Assembly: GCA_034008185.1 (NCBI GenBank)
Contig: CM067081.1
Location: 1,488,001 to 1,552,000 of the forward strand
Source: Gorsachius magnificus
Lineage: Eukaryota > Chordata > Aves > Pelecaniformes > Ardeidae
Direction: 5' to 3'
DNA: 64,000 bases
Shown: positions 56,018 to 64,000 of the stretch, in pieces
How positions within the stretch are numbered: position 1 is the stretch's first letter
How the letters are laid out: every line of letters begins with the position of its first letter
The notes under the pieces: model-generated
What the model saw: the letters and a program-made list of their open reading frames with translations, nothing else
The model's database searches: none
Told to the model about the DNA's origin: nothing
Made by a program: the position numbers and the translations under genes

Positions 56018-59000
56018 GAAATCTTATATTTTAATGGATAAAATTTATATATTTTAAATACTATATTTCAACAGATTGACACTTTTGTTTTGAGAAATCT
56101 TATAGCAATGATTCCGTAATATATATCTCTATCTCTGTATCTCCTTAACACACAAACTACTGGATGTTTAAAGTCGTACCTAGGGCTGGCCAGACCTGGC
56201 CTGCTCTGCCTACCCGCTGCAGCTCGTGGGTCGTGGCTTTCCCTGCCCTCTCACGCGCCGCAGCCTCGTTAGGCGCTGATTGAAGCAGGCGCTTTTCCCC
56301 CAAACCAAATCCTGCTCCTGTACCCAGCTGTGAATTGGAAGGAAATGAAATGATTAGAGCCTTGACCGGACCTAGAAGAGCAGCGCAGAGAGAAATAGCG
56401 ATGGCCTGGATCTGCCCTTTGCAGTGAAAGAAGCTTAGGAGGGAAACCCACAGCTTTTACCTAAAATTCATGCTGGTTTTGCCCAACATTTTGAGCTAAA
56501 GCAGGCACTTCTCAAGTGCATCGGGATCTATAATTATTTTTACAGGCCCCCTTCGCCCTGCCCGTTCCCCACGGTTAATCCCTTGAGCGCGGATCAAACC
56601 TCCCTAAACTGTTTCCCTCTTTCTCATGGCACTTGTGTGGGTTTCATCCAGGCTCAGGTGCTCTCTGAGCAAGCCTACACCACAAAAAAAAATAGATTTA
56701 CACGCTGAATGTATCCTTTCTTTCCCCTCTTAAAATAGATTTCGCAGTCCAACGCACCAGGCCAGTGTCTTAAATATCTTCTTTTTTAAAAAATTAGATA
56801 AATATTTAGTTTTTTGTGTGTTAATTTCCTCTTTCTAAATCTGAGCTGGGCGGAATTGCGGGAGGCAATGCCTGAGCTGGAGCTTGTCCCCAGCCAAAAA
56901 AAGTTTTAACGGGACCCCTCGCACCCCCAGCTTCCCAAACCTCGCCTTCACCGGGCGGCCGGCTCCCCCCGAAACAGAGAGCCCACATCCCGGCAGCGCT
57001 GCTCGGCTCCCTCAGCATCGCGCACAATCCGTTGCATCCGCACCGAGGGAGACCTTTGGACGTGGCGTCGCGATCGTGTCGTGGAAGGGTGGCGGGCGCA
57101 GCAGCTTTCAGTAAAGCATCAAGGGTGGGATGGATCTTTTCTCACCAGGTTGTGCGCCTGCAGGTTTTTAGGCCGATGAAGCTGCTGGCTGCATGTCTAC
57201 CTTTGCTTTTCCATCTCGTTGCTTAAGGACCGGGGAAAACGTGGGTCGTTTTCCAGCCGGCTCGCCTAGACCCTCTCGCCTTCTTCCTGCCTGCCCTCGG
57301 CTGCAATCCACCCGAGGCCCTGTCGGGTTCGAGACTTGAGGCGATGTGAAGCTAGGATGAATGTTTTTTCTTAATTTAACACTCCGTAAGTTTGTGTGAG
57401 CTTGCACAAATTGTATATAATTACACTTAAAAGAGCAGGAATTCCCAGCCTCCGCCCTTTGAAGGTCAGGTATGATGCTACCTTTGCCACAAGTCATGCC
57501 AGCTGAGAAGTAAAATACCTCCTGCTGAACGGTGGATGCAGCCCAAGATCTGCAGAGGCTCTAAGATGAAACCAAGTATTTATTTACACTTCTATGAAAG
57601 TCACTTCTAACCCTCCTCCTTTCCGCAGCCACCTTCTCACTGGGATGAAGGCAGTCCCGTGGGACAGCGCGGGCAGGCGAGCATCCTCCCAAAATGTGAA
57701 GCTGTTTTCTCTTGCGAGAAAAAAAACAAACAAAAAAAAAAAAACCAGGTCAAGAGCTTGCACTGCCGGCAGCGCTGGAGGGGCTGGGGTTGGTTTGATG
57801 ACAGAAGGACCGTGTCTGCCAAAGATGCCACCGACTCTGGAAAGTTACTTTCTGACCCTCTGGAGCTCTCTGCCCGGGAAAAAACCCTACGGAAGGGTCC
57901 GTGTTTGGAGTCAGTGAGATCAGATAAATGAAGGAAAAGTGCCAAAAGAAGGGGTCGTGCCAGATGATTGTATAATGTTGTTCTATATTGTCAGTATTTT
58001 TCTTCAAATGCTATTGTACCTGCAGTGCACGGTAGTCATGAAGTGTAGCTTGAACAAGCGCTTCTTTTGTATTTGCTCAATGAAAGCAAAAGGGGGAGGT
58101 TGAAGCCTTAAAGACTTATCATTGATTTTAAAACCAAGCCTTTAGCAATGCTCCGAGGACAGACCCCAGGGCTCCACCTGGACCCTCCAACCGCCCTGCG
58201 CCATCTCCCAGTTGTCCGGCGAAAGGGAGCTTGTCCCGTGTGGCGGGGGGGAATGTGTTTGACAAAAACCCGGCCACTCTCACCCATGGGGGAACCCGAG
58301 ACGACAACTAACGGCTGTTGGAGGTGACGGTCGCGCGTGGCACCGTGGTGGAGACCCGCGGCCTGTCCCCATGCATGGCAGCTGGGTGGAACTGGGACGC
58401 GACCCGGTTTGAGCTACAGCGCGGGAGCTGGGATGATCCCCACGTGTCGCACGCATCGGACACAAACCTTGCTCTTCCCCGTGTCTGTAAAACACCGCGA
58501 AGCAGCGGCTCTAGAATTAGCTCTTCACTATGCAAACGGAAAAACCTTCAGCTGGTTACGAAGGGGGTTGCGTATGCCCGGTTTCCTTGGCGGTTACTGT
58601 TTAAAACAAATCTAGATGTCGCTACACTTCTTTTTTTTCCAATAATGCTTTAAATCGTTGTGCTTTCGTGTTCTCCTCAGCTCGCCAGCGGAGCACCGGG
58701 GTGGTAAAAGACTTAACGGTCGCTTTGGGTCTCAGCTGAACCACCGTGGCTTCATCCGAATGTTTGGGAAAGCGATGGAAGTTACTGAAGGACTGTTGAC
58801 TTGCATGTGTAAAATGTGTGGGTAAAATGACATGCAGGCGTCTGTCATGTTGTGGCTTCTGTTATTTGGAACAGAGTAACTCCTGCTTGTGAAAAAAAAT
58901 TGTCACAAACCAGAAATATGCCAACTGTGTACAAATAACGTGTACGTTTTAACAGCAACGAGGACTTTTAACTGCAGGACAAAGGCCGAGGTTAAAACAG

Positions 59001-59006
59001 AATAAA
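59001..59006 (+). terminator. RNF169: RNF169 poly(A) signal (probable)
   Basis: A canonical AATAAA on the plus strand, the last one I find before the convergent gene's 3' end. Cleavage would be expected 10-30 bases downstream. Confidence 0.55.
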
Positions 59007-59020
59007 ACCAGGTTCTGACA

Positions 59021-59985
59021 GTGAACTAACCTGTTTCTGCTGAAGTTGCTGCGCTTGGGAACAAGCGGGATCCTACTGCTGCCTATCCCAAACGGGATGC
59101 AGGTGGCCCTGGCTGAATGAGGTTCTTGATTAATATTTTGCAGGAAAAAAAAAAATAAGGTGAAGTATAATGACCTATTTTTCGTGTAGGCAAGCAGCCA
59201 GGGGGGAGTGAGCATCCTCCACCACTCCCCATCGCTTGTCCCAACCCCTCTGGTTGCACTGACACAGCTGGTTTTAGGGGTGTCAGACCGGGGGATGGAT
59301 TTGGGGTTTTAATTAAAACTATTTTGTGCCCAGCTCGGCTCCCTGCGCACGCTCGGGTCCGGCTGGTCGGGCACGTACCTGCGGCAGGACTGGGGCTCCG
59401 TGCTCAGAGCTGCCCCAGCAGCGCTGGCAGCACTGCCCGGGCTGAGACAGATTTTCCCCAGGCACTTGGCTGCGGGACAGACCGACACCAGGACAGCGGG
59501 CGAGAGCGGAGAGAACTGGGGAGCTCGTATTAACTTGCCCCTCCGTTAATGGTAGTGCTGTTGCTGCTCGCCCACGAGCCCTCCTCATACAACCAGCACA
59601 GGCAGAGCCCCGCCGTGAGCCGTGCTCATCGTGGAACAGGGCGGTCACAGCGCTCTCCACCCTGTTCATTGCTGGCTAAAACCTCCCTGCAGTGCCCAGA
59701 GGGTGCAGCAGTTTTTCTTGCAAATCAGTTTTTGCGCAGGGATGGGTGAGCACACACCTTATTTTCCAGGAACTGCAGAGCACAACAGTGCAGACGTGGT
59801 TTTCATGTGCTGTCGTGGCAGTGTTGTGGCTGTATCGGTGCTTTCAAGCTGGAAGTTGCTGCCTGAAAGCTTGAGATGAATCTTGTCACCGCACTCGATT
59901 TTCCAAACCTCGGGAGGGGAAAAATGGCTCCAAACAAGTCACAAAACAACGTACATTTTATCCAAGAGGACCAAGGTGTGGGAGG
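59021..59985. other. Gap between convergent 3' ends of RNF169 and XRRA1
   Basis: About 1 kb between the two poly(A) signals. No repeat or gene is recognised, and the open frames are short and unsupported. Confidence 0.5.
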
Positions 59986-59986
59986 C

Positions 59987-59992
59987 TTTATT
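59987..59992 (-). terminator. XRRA1: XRRA1 poly(A) signal (probable)
   Basis: TTTATT on the plus strand is AATAAA on the minus strand, only 10 bases past the stop codon at 60005-60003. If used, the 3' UTR is only about 25-45 bases long. Confidence 0.55.
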
Positions 59993-60002
59993 CAACCCCT
60001 GG

Positions 60003-60256
60003 CTATGTTGCAGCCTGAGCTTTGGGCACCTTCTTGGCCGCTCTCTTCCCTGGCAGCTGTAGCTGTTCGGGGCTCCCCTGCTTGGATGTTGCCTCTGCAG
60101 GAAGGGCTTTTACCACCAGCACCTCATCTGATGGCTTGGCCGTCTCCTCGCCAACAGTTGTGGGGTGGAGCTCAAACACCTCCCGGAATTCCTCCATCAG
60201 CCTCCGTGCCTCCCGGTACACCTTGGGGCTGGATTTCTTCTTTTGCAAAACGGACA
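60003..60256 (-). CDS. XRRA1: XRRA1 last exon (C-terminus)
   Basis: This minus-strand exon completes a split Val codon and encodes SVLQKKKSSPKVYREARRLM, then EEFREVFELHP, a low-complexity region and a basic end (GKRAAKKVPKAQAAT) before TAG at 60005-60003. The acceptor is ccttttccag. XRRA1 is an LRR-containing nuclear/cytoplasmic protein linked to X-ray response; this tail lies beyond the LRRs and has no known activity. The assignment rests on position (convergent neighbour of RNF169, as in mammals), on fit with four upstream exons in phase, and on the REARRLMxEF block, which I associate with XRRA1 from memory. Confidence 0.65.
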
Positions 60257-60854
60257 CTGGAAAAGGCCGGGGGTGTGAGCAGAGCAATGGGACGGCTCCT
60301 TGGCTGCAATATTTGATCTTCCCTCCCACGCCTCCACCCGATAGCGGCCCCAGCCCTCCCGTCCCCACAGCATGGGGCATGTCACTGTGCAGGGACACAA
60401 AGGCGGCTGCTGGGATCTGGCCCAGTCCTGGCACCCACACAAAACATGGGAAGCCCCAAAAGCAAAGGTACAGGTGGTCTTGAGTGACTCAAGGGTTCTG
60501 GGTTCAAGCCTGGGAAGTGGCTTTTACTGTAGGTGGCAGAAAGTGCCTTAATTTCTTGCCTCTCTGCTCTTCCCTGGTCAGCGCAGGGAAAAGAAAAAGC
60601 ACCGGGGAGTAGCCAAGTCCTGCATGCAATAGCAGTTCAGGATTGTACCACCACGGGGGCTGGGATGGAGATAAAGCATGGCCAGTGTGGAGACATGAGT
60701 CCTGCTCCACGCTTCCTGCTGCTGCAATGGGAGGGCCCCTCCATTCCCAACTCAGCTGCACCCCAGCACCCTGCCAGCTCAGGGGACACCTTATGACCCT
60801 GCCCCTGCCTCTGCAGTACCGTCAACAGGAGAGACTGGGAACTCAGGAACATAC
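60257..60854 (-). other. XRRA1: XRRA1 last intron
   Basis: A 598-bp intron with donor GTATGT and acceptor ttttccag on the minus strand. No repeat or other feature is recognised, apart from a weak tRNA B-box-like GGGTTCAAGCC near 60505, which is not supported as an RNA gene. Confidence 0.6.
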
Positions 60855-60927
60855 CTAAGGGGACTTCAGTGATGGTGGAGGTGTTTCTCATGGCCATCAG
60901 GATTCCTTCCAGGACCTCTGCTCTTGT
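60855..60927 (-). CDS. XRRA1: XRRA1 penultimate exon
   Basis: Twenty-four codons plus one base on the minus strand: [20 protein letters not shown] then EVPL and a leftover G. The donor is G|GTATGT at 60855. The acceptor is cccgaaag at 60928, which is weak, and the polypyrimidine tract is poor. A plus-strand CR1 begins about 40 bases further upstream, so the original branch region may have been replaced. The frame joins the exon at 62499-62611 in phase 0 and the last exon in phase 1. Confidence 0.6.
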
Positions 60928-60967
60928 CTTTCGGGCAGGAGGGCCGGGCATTCTCCCATGCTGCAAG

Positions 60968-61928
60968 GAAGACTTGTCTTGTTTAATATCTTTATCAATG
61001 ACCTGGATGAGGGGATTGAGTGTGCCCTCAGTAAATTTGCAGACGACACCAAACTGGGTGGTAGTGTTGATCTGCTGGAGGGGAGGAGGGCTCTGCAGAG
61101 GGACCTGGACAGGCTGGATCCATGGGCCCAGGCCAACTGTATGAGGGTCAACAAGGCCAAGTGCTGGGTCCTGCACTTTGGTCACAACAACCCCATGCAG
61201 CGCTACAGGCTTGGGGAAGAGTGGCTGGAAAGCTGCCTGGTGGAAAAAGACCTGGGGGTACTGATTGACAGCCGGCTGAATATGAGCCAGCAGGGTGCCC
61301 AGGTGGCCAAGAGGGCCAGCGGCATCCTGGCCTGTATCAGGAATAGTGTGGCCAGCAGGAGCAGGGCAGTGACCGTGCCCCTGTACTCGGTGCTGGTGAG
61401 GCCGCCCCTCGAATCCTGTGTTCAGTTTTGGGCCCCTCACTCCAAGAAAGATGTTGCCTTGCTGGAACAGGTCCAGAGGAGAGCAACCAAGCTGGGGAGG
61501 GGTCTGGAGCACAAGTCATACGAGGAGCGGCTGGGGGAGCTGGGGGGGTTCATCCTGGAGCAGAGGAGGCTGAGGGGAGCCCTGATCGCCCTCTACAACT
61601 GCCTGAGAGGAGGGGGGAGCCGGGGGGGTCGGCTCTGCTCCCTGGTAACAGATGATAGGACGAGGGGGAATGGTTTGAAGCTGCGCCAGGGCAGGTTTAG
61701 GTTGGACATTAGGAAAAACTTCTTCCCCGAGAGGGTTGTCAGGCTCTGGAATGGGCTGCCCAGGGAGGTGGTGGAGTCCCCATCCCTGGAGGTATTTAAA
61801 AGAAGGATGGATGAGGTGCTGAGGGCCAGGGTTTAGTGGTGGGATGGCAGGGTTAGGGGAATGGTTGGACTTGGTGATCTTAAAGGGCTTTTCCAACCAA
61901 AGCAATTCTATGATTCTATGATTCTAAG
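60968..61928 (+). mobile_element. CR1 LINE with uninterrupted C-terminal pol frame
   Basis: This 5'-truncated CR1 lies antisense in an XRRA1 intron. A single open frame of about 290 codons (60958-61836) starts at the [12 protein letters not shown] block of the reverse transcriptase, keeps FADDTKLGG (the catalytic Asp pair), and runs through [23 protein letters not shown] and [20 protein letters not shown] blocks to a stop. It is followed by the 3' region and TTCTATGATTCTATGATTCTA. It lacks the endonuclease and upstream polymerase, so it cannot move by itself. Absence of stops suggests a young insertion. Confidence 0.95.
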
Positions 61929-62498
61929 ACCAGGAGGCTGCAGCATGCCTCCCCTCCACCCTCCTGGCTGATGATCCTCCACCTCCTTTTCCTGCCCCCT
62001 CTCCTAAACATGGGCCGTGCTTCTGCACGAGGTGGGCAAGACGGTCTCTTTTTCTTTTTTTTTGACCATGCTGGTCCAGTTTCAACACCAATTTAAGATT
62101 TTAAGTGTATTGAGCAACACTGGATCAGCTTTTCATGACCCCAGAGCAGCAGAGTGGATTCAGGGACTGTAGTTCTAGTACAACTTGTGCCTCAGTCCCA
62201 GCTTGGAGGTCGTTTCCTCCACCTCCCTTGGGATGGGGTTGGCTTTCTCCAGGGTGTTGGTGGCAAGCACTTCCCCCCGTGCTCCCCACTGGCCATTTAC
62301 CAGCCCCTGTGTGCTGAGCTGCCCCATCCCTGCAGGTCGGTTCCCATGGGGGCTGTGTGCCCCACGCCACGACGGAGAGGGAGCTGGGGTTGGGAATTGG
62401 GGCCAAGCCCACGCTCAGGTTCTCAGCATCCATCCAAACACGTGGGTTGATCCAGATCCAGACACAACCATTCTTCCTCCAGAGCTTCGACTCTTTAC
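61929..62498 (-). other. XRRA1: XRRA1 intron, non-repeat part
   Basis: The remainder of the intron between exons 62499-62611 and 60855-60927, with donor GTAAAG at 62498. It contains a short T-run near 62051-62063 and nothing else recognisable. Confidence 0.5.
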
Positions 62499-62611
62499 CT
62501 TTTTCCGAGGCACGTAGGGCTTCTGTAGGCTGTCCAGGCGTGGCTTTGTGTCCCGGTAAACCAGGGGGTGTTTCAGGATGTAGTACAGTGCCTGCACGTT
62601 CTTCTGTATCC
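62499..62611 (-). CDS. XRRA1: XRRA1 internal exon
   Basis: Minus strand. The exon completes a Gly codon and encodes IQKNVQALYYILKHPLVYRD then TKPRLDSLQKPYVPRKK. The acceptor is ccctctcacag at 62612 and the donor is AAG|GTAAAG at 62499. Length is 113 bases, from phase 1 to phase 0. The conserved-looking LKHPLVYRD and LDSLQKPY blocks are the best evidence that this is the XRRA1 C-terminal region. Clean splice sites and phase agreement with both neighbours make it a real exon even if the name were wrong. Confidence 0.7.
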
Positions 62612-62734
62612 CTGTGAGAGGGAAAGTAGAACAACAAAAGCCTTTGCTGCTCCTTTCTTGGTCAGAGTGGACCATGCTCATCATCAACCTGCCAAGGTTT
62701 TTCGGAGCAAAAGCCTCCTGCTATCCTCACTCAC

Positions 62735-62900
62735 CGACCGGCTCAATAAAATCCGGGTCTGTGTCTCCACCGAGCAGCTCCTCGCAGCCTATGTATTGCT
62801 GTGGAACCACCTGGGAGCTCTCTTCCCCTCTCTGCTCACTCCTCTTCTCCAGCTTGCCCTCTGCCACGGGGCTCAGCAGGGGGCTGGACACATCTTCCAC
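62735..62900 (-). CDS. XRRA1: XRRA1 internal exon
   Basis: Minus strand, 55 codons plus one base: VEDVSSPLLSPVAEGKLEKR, then an acidic/Gln stretch, then YIGCEELLGGDTDPDFIEPV and a leftover G. The donor is G|GTGAGT at 62735, a near-consensus site. The acceptor is tgttttgag at 62901. It joins the next exon as Val-Gly-Ile. The DTDPDFIEPVG block reads like structured, conserved sequence, while the N-terminal half looks like a linker. Confidence 0.65.
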
Positions 62901-63470
62901 CTCAAAACAGCAAAATAAAGGAATTCACAGTGGCCCTTTCTGGTGCAGTCAGCCAGAGCTCATCCTGCTGTGGCCAGAGGTCTCTCCCAGTGGCACCGAG
63001 CCACGCAGCCACCACCTCATCCCATCTCTGCTTAGCAGGACTGGGCACAGAGGAGAGAGGGGCCATCCCCATGCCAGGGCAGATTTTTTTTTTCCCCCCT
63101 GATAATCCCAAGATTTTCAGGGAAATCAAGTCAAACAGCTGCCCTGGTGAGCTCCAGGAGGGAGTTTTCCAGCAGATGCTGCAGGGATGATGCTGGATCA
63201 GCTCCTGCAGTCGGGGCTACCCACCAAGCCAGCACAGCCCCACGCCACCCTGTGAAATAGGCCACCGATTCTTGTGCTTGGTCACAACGTTTGCATTTAT
63301 GCTTTTTTTCTGATGCTTCCTTCCTTAAATCCCTTGCAATCGAAGGAGGGTTGTAGCCACTGGTACCCACAGCACGTGCACACGGTTCATTCACTTAGGA
63401 AATGCAGATCCACCTATGGACCATTTCTGGACAAGCCCTGCAGTCCTGAACATTTACAGCCTGGCCTCAC
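62901..63470 (-). other. XRRA1: XRRA1 intron
   Basis: A 570-bp intron with donor GTGAGG at 63470. No repeat or gene is recognised inside. Confidence 0.55.
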
Positions 63471-63731
63471 CTGCGTCATGAAGAAGGTTGCAACGTCCTC
63501 CTCGGCTGAGTTAGGAGGAGTCCTGGGGTCACCTTCCCCTTCCCCCAGCGCTGTCTGCCGGTCGCCGGCTGGGGTCACGGAGCTGATGGGGGGCAGTGGC
63601 TGTGCTGGACTCGGAGGTGCAGCATCTCTCACAGCTTCCACCGCAGCTGGGAGCTGTTTCCACAGAAAGGTCTTGACAGGAGCTTCCAGCATCAGTGGCT
63701 GCTTCGTGACTTTGGGGAGATGCGATGTGAC
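63471..63731 (-). CDS. XRRA1: XRRA1 internal exon (leftmost complete upstream exon)
   Basis: Minus strand, 87 codons, phase 0 at both ends. The sequence starts VTSHLPKVTKQPLMLEAPVK, passes through a Pro/Ala/Ser linker and ends SAEEDVATFFMTQ. The acceptor is tttgtgtctgcccag at 63732 and the donor is CAG|GTGAGG. The start and end look conserved (hydrophobic and acidic patterns), the middle looks disordered. Earlier exons, including the LRR part, lie beyond the right edge. Confidence 0.62.
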
Positions 63732-64000
63732 CTGGGCAGACACAAAAGACATGCATGCACGCCGCCACGAGTGTCGGCACAGAGTCAGGTCCGGCAGCTG
63801 GAGACTGGTCCTTACGGCTCCAGGGACACCCTGGCAGCAGCTCCAGTCCCACAGGATCCCTCAGCCAAGGCAAAAGGGCAGGACTGAACCCAAAAACCCA
63901 GTGACAGACCCTGCCTGGGGCAGCAATAAGGGGGTGTTTGGTCTCCCCAGCCTCATCCTGACCAAAATACCTCCAATCCTTCCCACCCTTCCTTCCATCC
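63732..64000 (-). other. XRRA1: XRRA1 intron (partial), to window edge
   Basis: Intron sequence upstream of the exon at 63471-63731. No further exon is visible before the edge. Confidence 0.5.

Larger units (their letters stand above)
25046..59020 (+). other. RNF169: RNF169 gene span (start codon to poly(A) signal)
   Basis: RNF169 is a nuclear RING-finger protein related to RNF168. It binds H2A ubiquitylated at K13/K15 near DNA breaks and restrains 53BP1/RNF168 output. Six coding exons with matching splice phases (1, 0, 0, 2, 0) were placed: 352, 77, 147, 113, 100 and 1211 bases. They sum to 2000 bases, one short of a whole number of codons, which agrees with the one-base frameshift seen in exon 6. 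With that base the product would be 666 residues, against about 708 in human. Neighbours are CHRDL2 (divergent) and XRRA1 (convergent), as in mammals. Introns carry many CR1 copies, and none falls in a coding exon. Confidence 0.93.
54166..59020 (+). other. RNF169: RNF169 3' UTR
   Basis: About 4.9 kb of non-coding sequence follows the stop codon, in line with the very long 3' UTR of mammalian RNF169. It contains an (AG)n run at 54336-54357, a T21A17 tract at 55980-56017, several A/T-rich islands and a late AATAAA at 59001-59006. No CR1 copies are present, unlike the introns and intergenic DNA, which supports constraint. Open frames here have no family resemblance. The exact cleavage site and any upstream alternative poly(A) sites are unknown. 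Confidence 0.65.

Noticed and set aside
60490..60545. tRNA gene or tRNA-derived SINE, from GGGTTCAAGCC
   Set aside because: Only a B-box-like string is present. No cloverleaf arms, A-box or terminator can be drawn around it.
60637..61512. A 291-codon minus-strand open frame containing an XRRA1 exon
   Set aside because: Most of it is antisense to the CR1 pol frame. Only the 73 bases at 60855-60927 behave like an exon, and the rest is intron.

Overview
The window is nuclear DNA from a bird. The evidence is three vertebrate genes split by GT-AG introns, CpG-rich promoters, and about twenty copies of the avian LINE CR1, recognisable by their (ATTCTATG)n 3' tails. By my boundaries CR1 covers roughly a sixth of the window. 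I cannot name the species. There are no bacterial genes, operons, CRISPR arrays or phage.

Layout. (1) 1-9457, minus strand: the 5' end of CHRDL2 (chordin-like 2, a secreted BMP antagonist). Exon 1 (signal peptide) is at 9376-9457 and exon 2 (start of the first VWC domain) at 727-839; the rest of the gene lies left of the window. Intron 1 holds one CR1, a 23-bp minisatellite and two repeat-free blocks that could be conserved regulatory DNA. (2) About 9460-24720: intergenic DNA between two divergent promoters. It starts with a very GC-rich CHRDL2 promoter carrying its own 22-bp tandem repeat, and holds several CR1 copies but no gene I can support. (3) 25046-59020, plus strand: RNF169, the RING protein related to RNF168 that binds ubiquitylated nucleosomes at DNA breaks. 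Six coding exons are resolved to the base (25046-25397, 39456-39532, 48265-48411, 49418-49530, 50262-50361, 52955-54165), followed by a 3' UTR of about 4.9 kb. (4) 60003-63731, minus strand: five 3' exons of a gene that I assign to XRRA1 by reading frame, splice phase and position. It converges on RNF169. The order CHRDL2(-) RNF169(+) XRRA1(-) is the same as in mammals.

Two genes have links to DNA damage: RNF169 competes with 53BP1/RNF168 for ubiquitin marks, and XRRA1 is named for X-ray response. I see no sign that they share regulation.

The observations most worth following are: a one-base frameshift in the last coding exon of RNF169 that would remove its ubiquitin/nucleosome-binding tail unless it is an assembly error; a perfect 21-bp tandem duplication that copies the exon 5 splice donor of RNF169 in frame; a probable GC (not GT) donor in CHRDL2; a GC-rich CR1 subfamily that has lost its reading frame yet has nearly identical copies; CR1 insertions about 40-60 bp from two splice acceptors; and a T21A17 tract in the RNF169 3' UTR. 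I did not find an undescribed multi-gene system.
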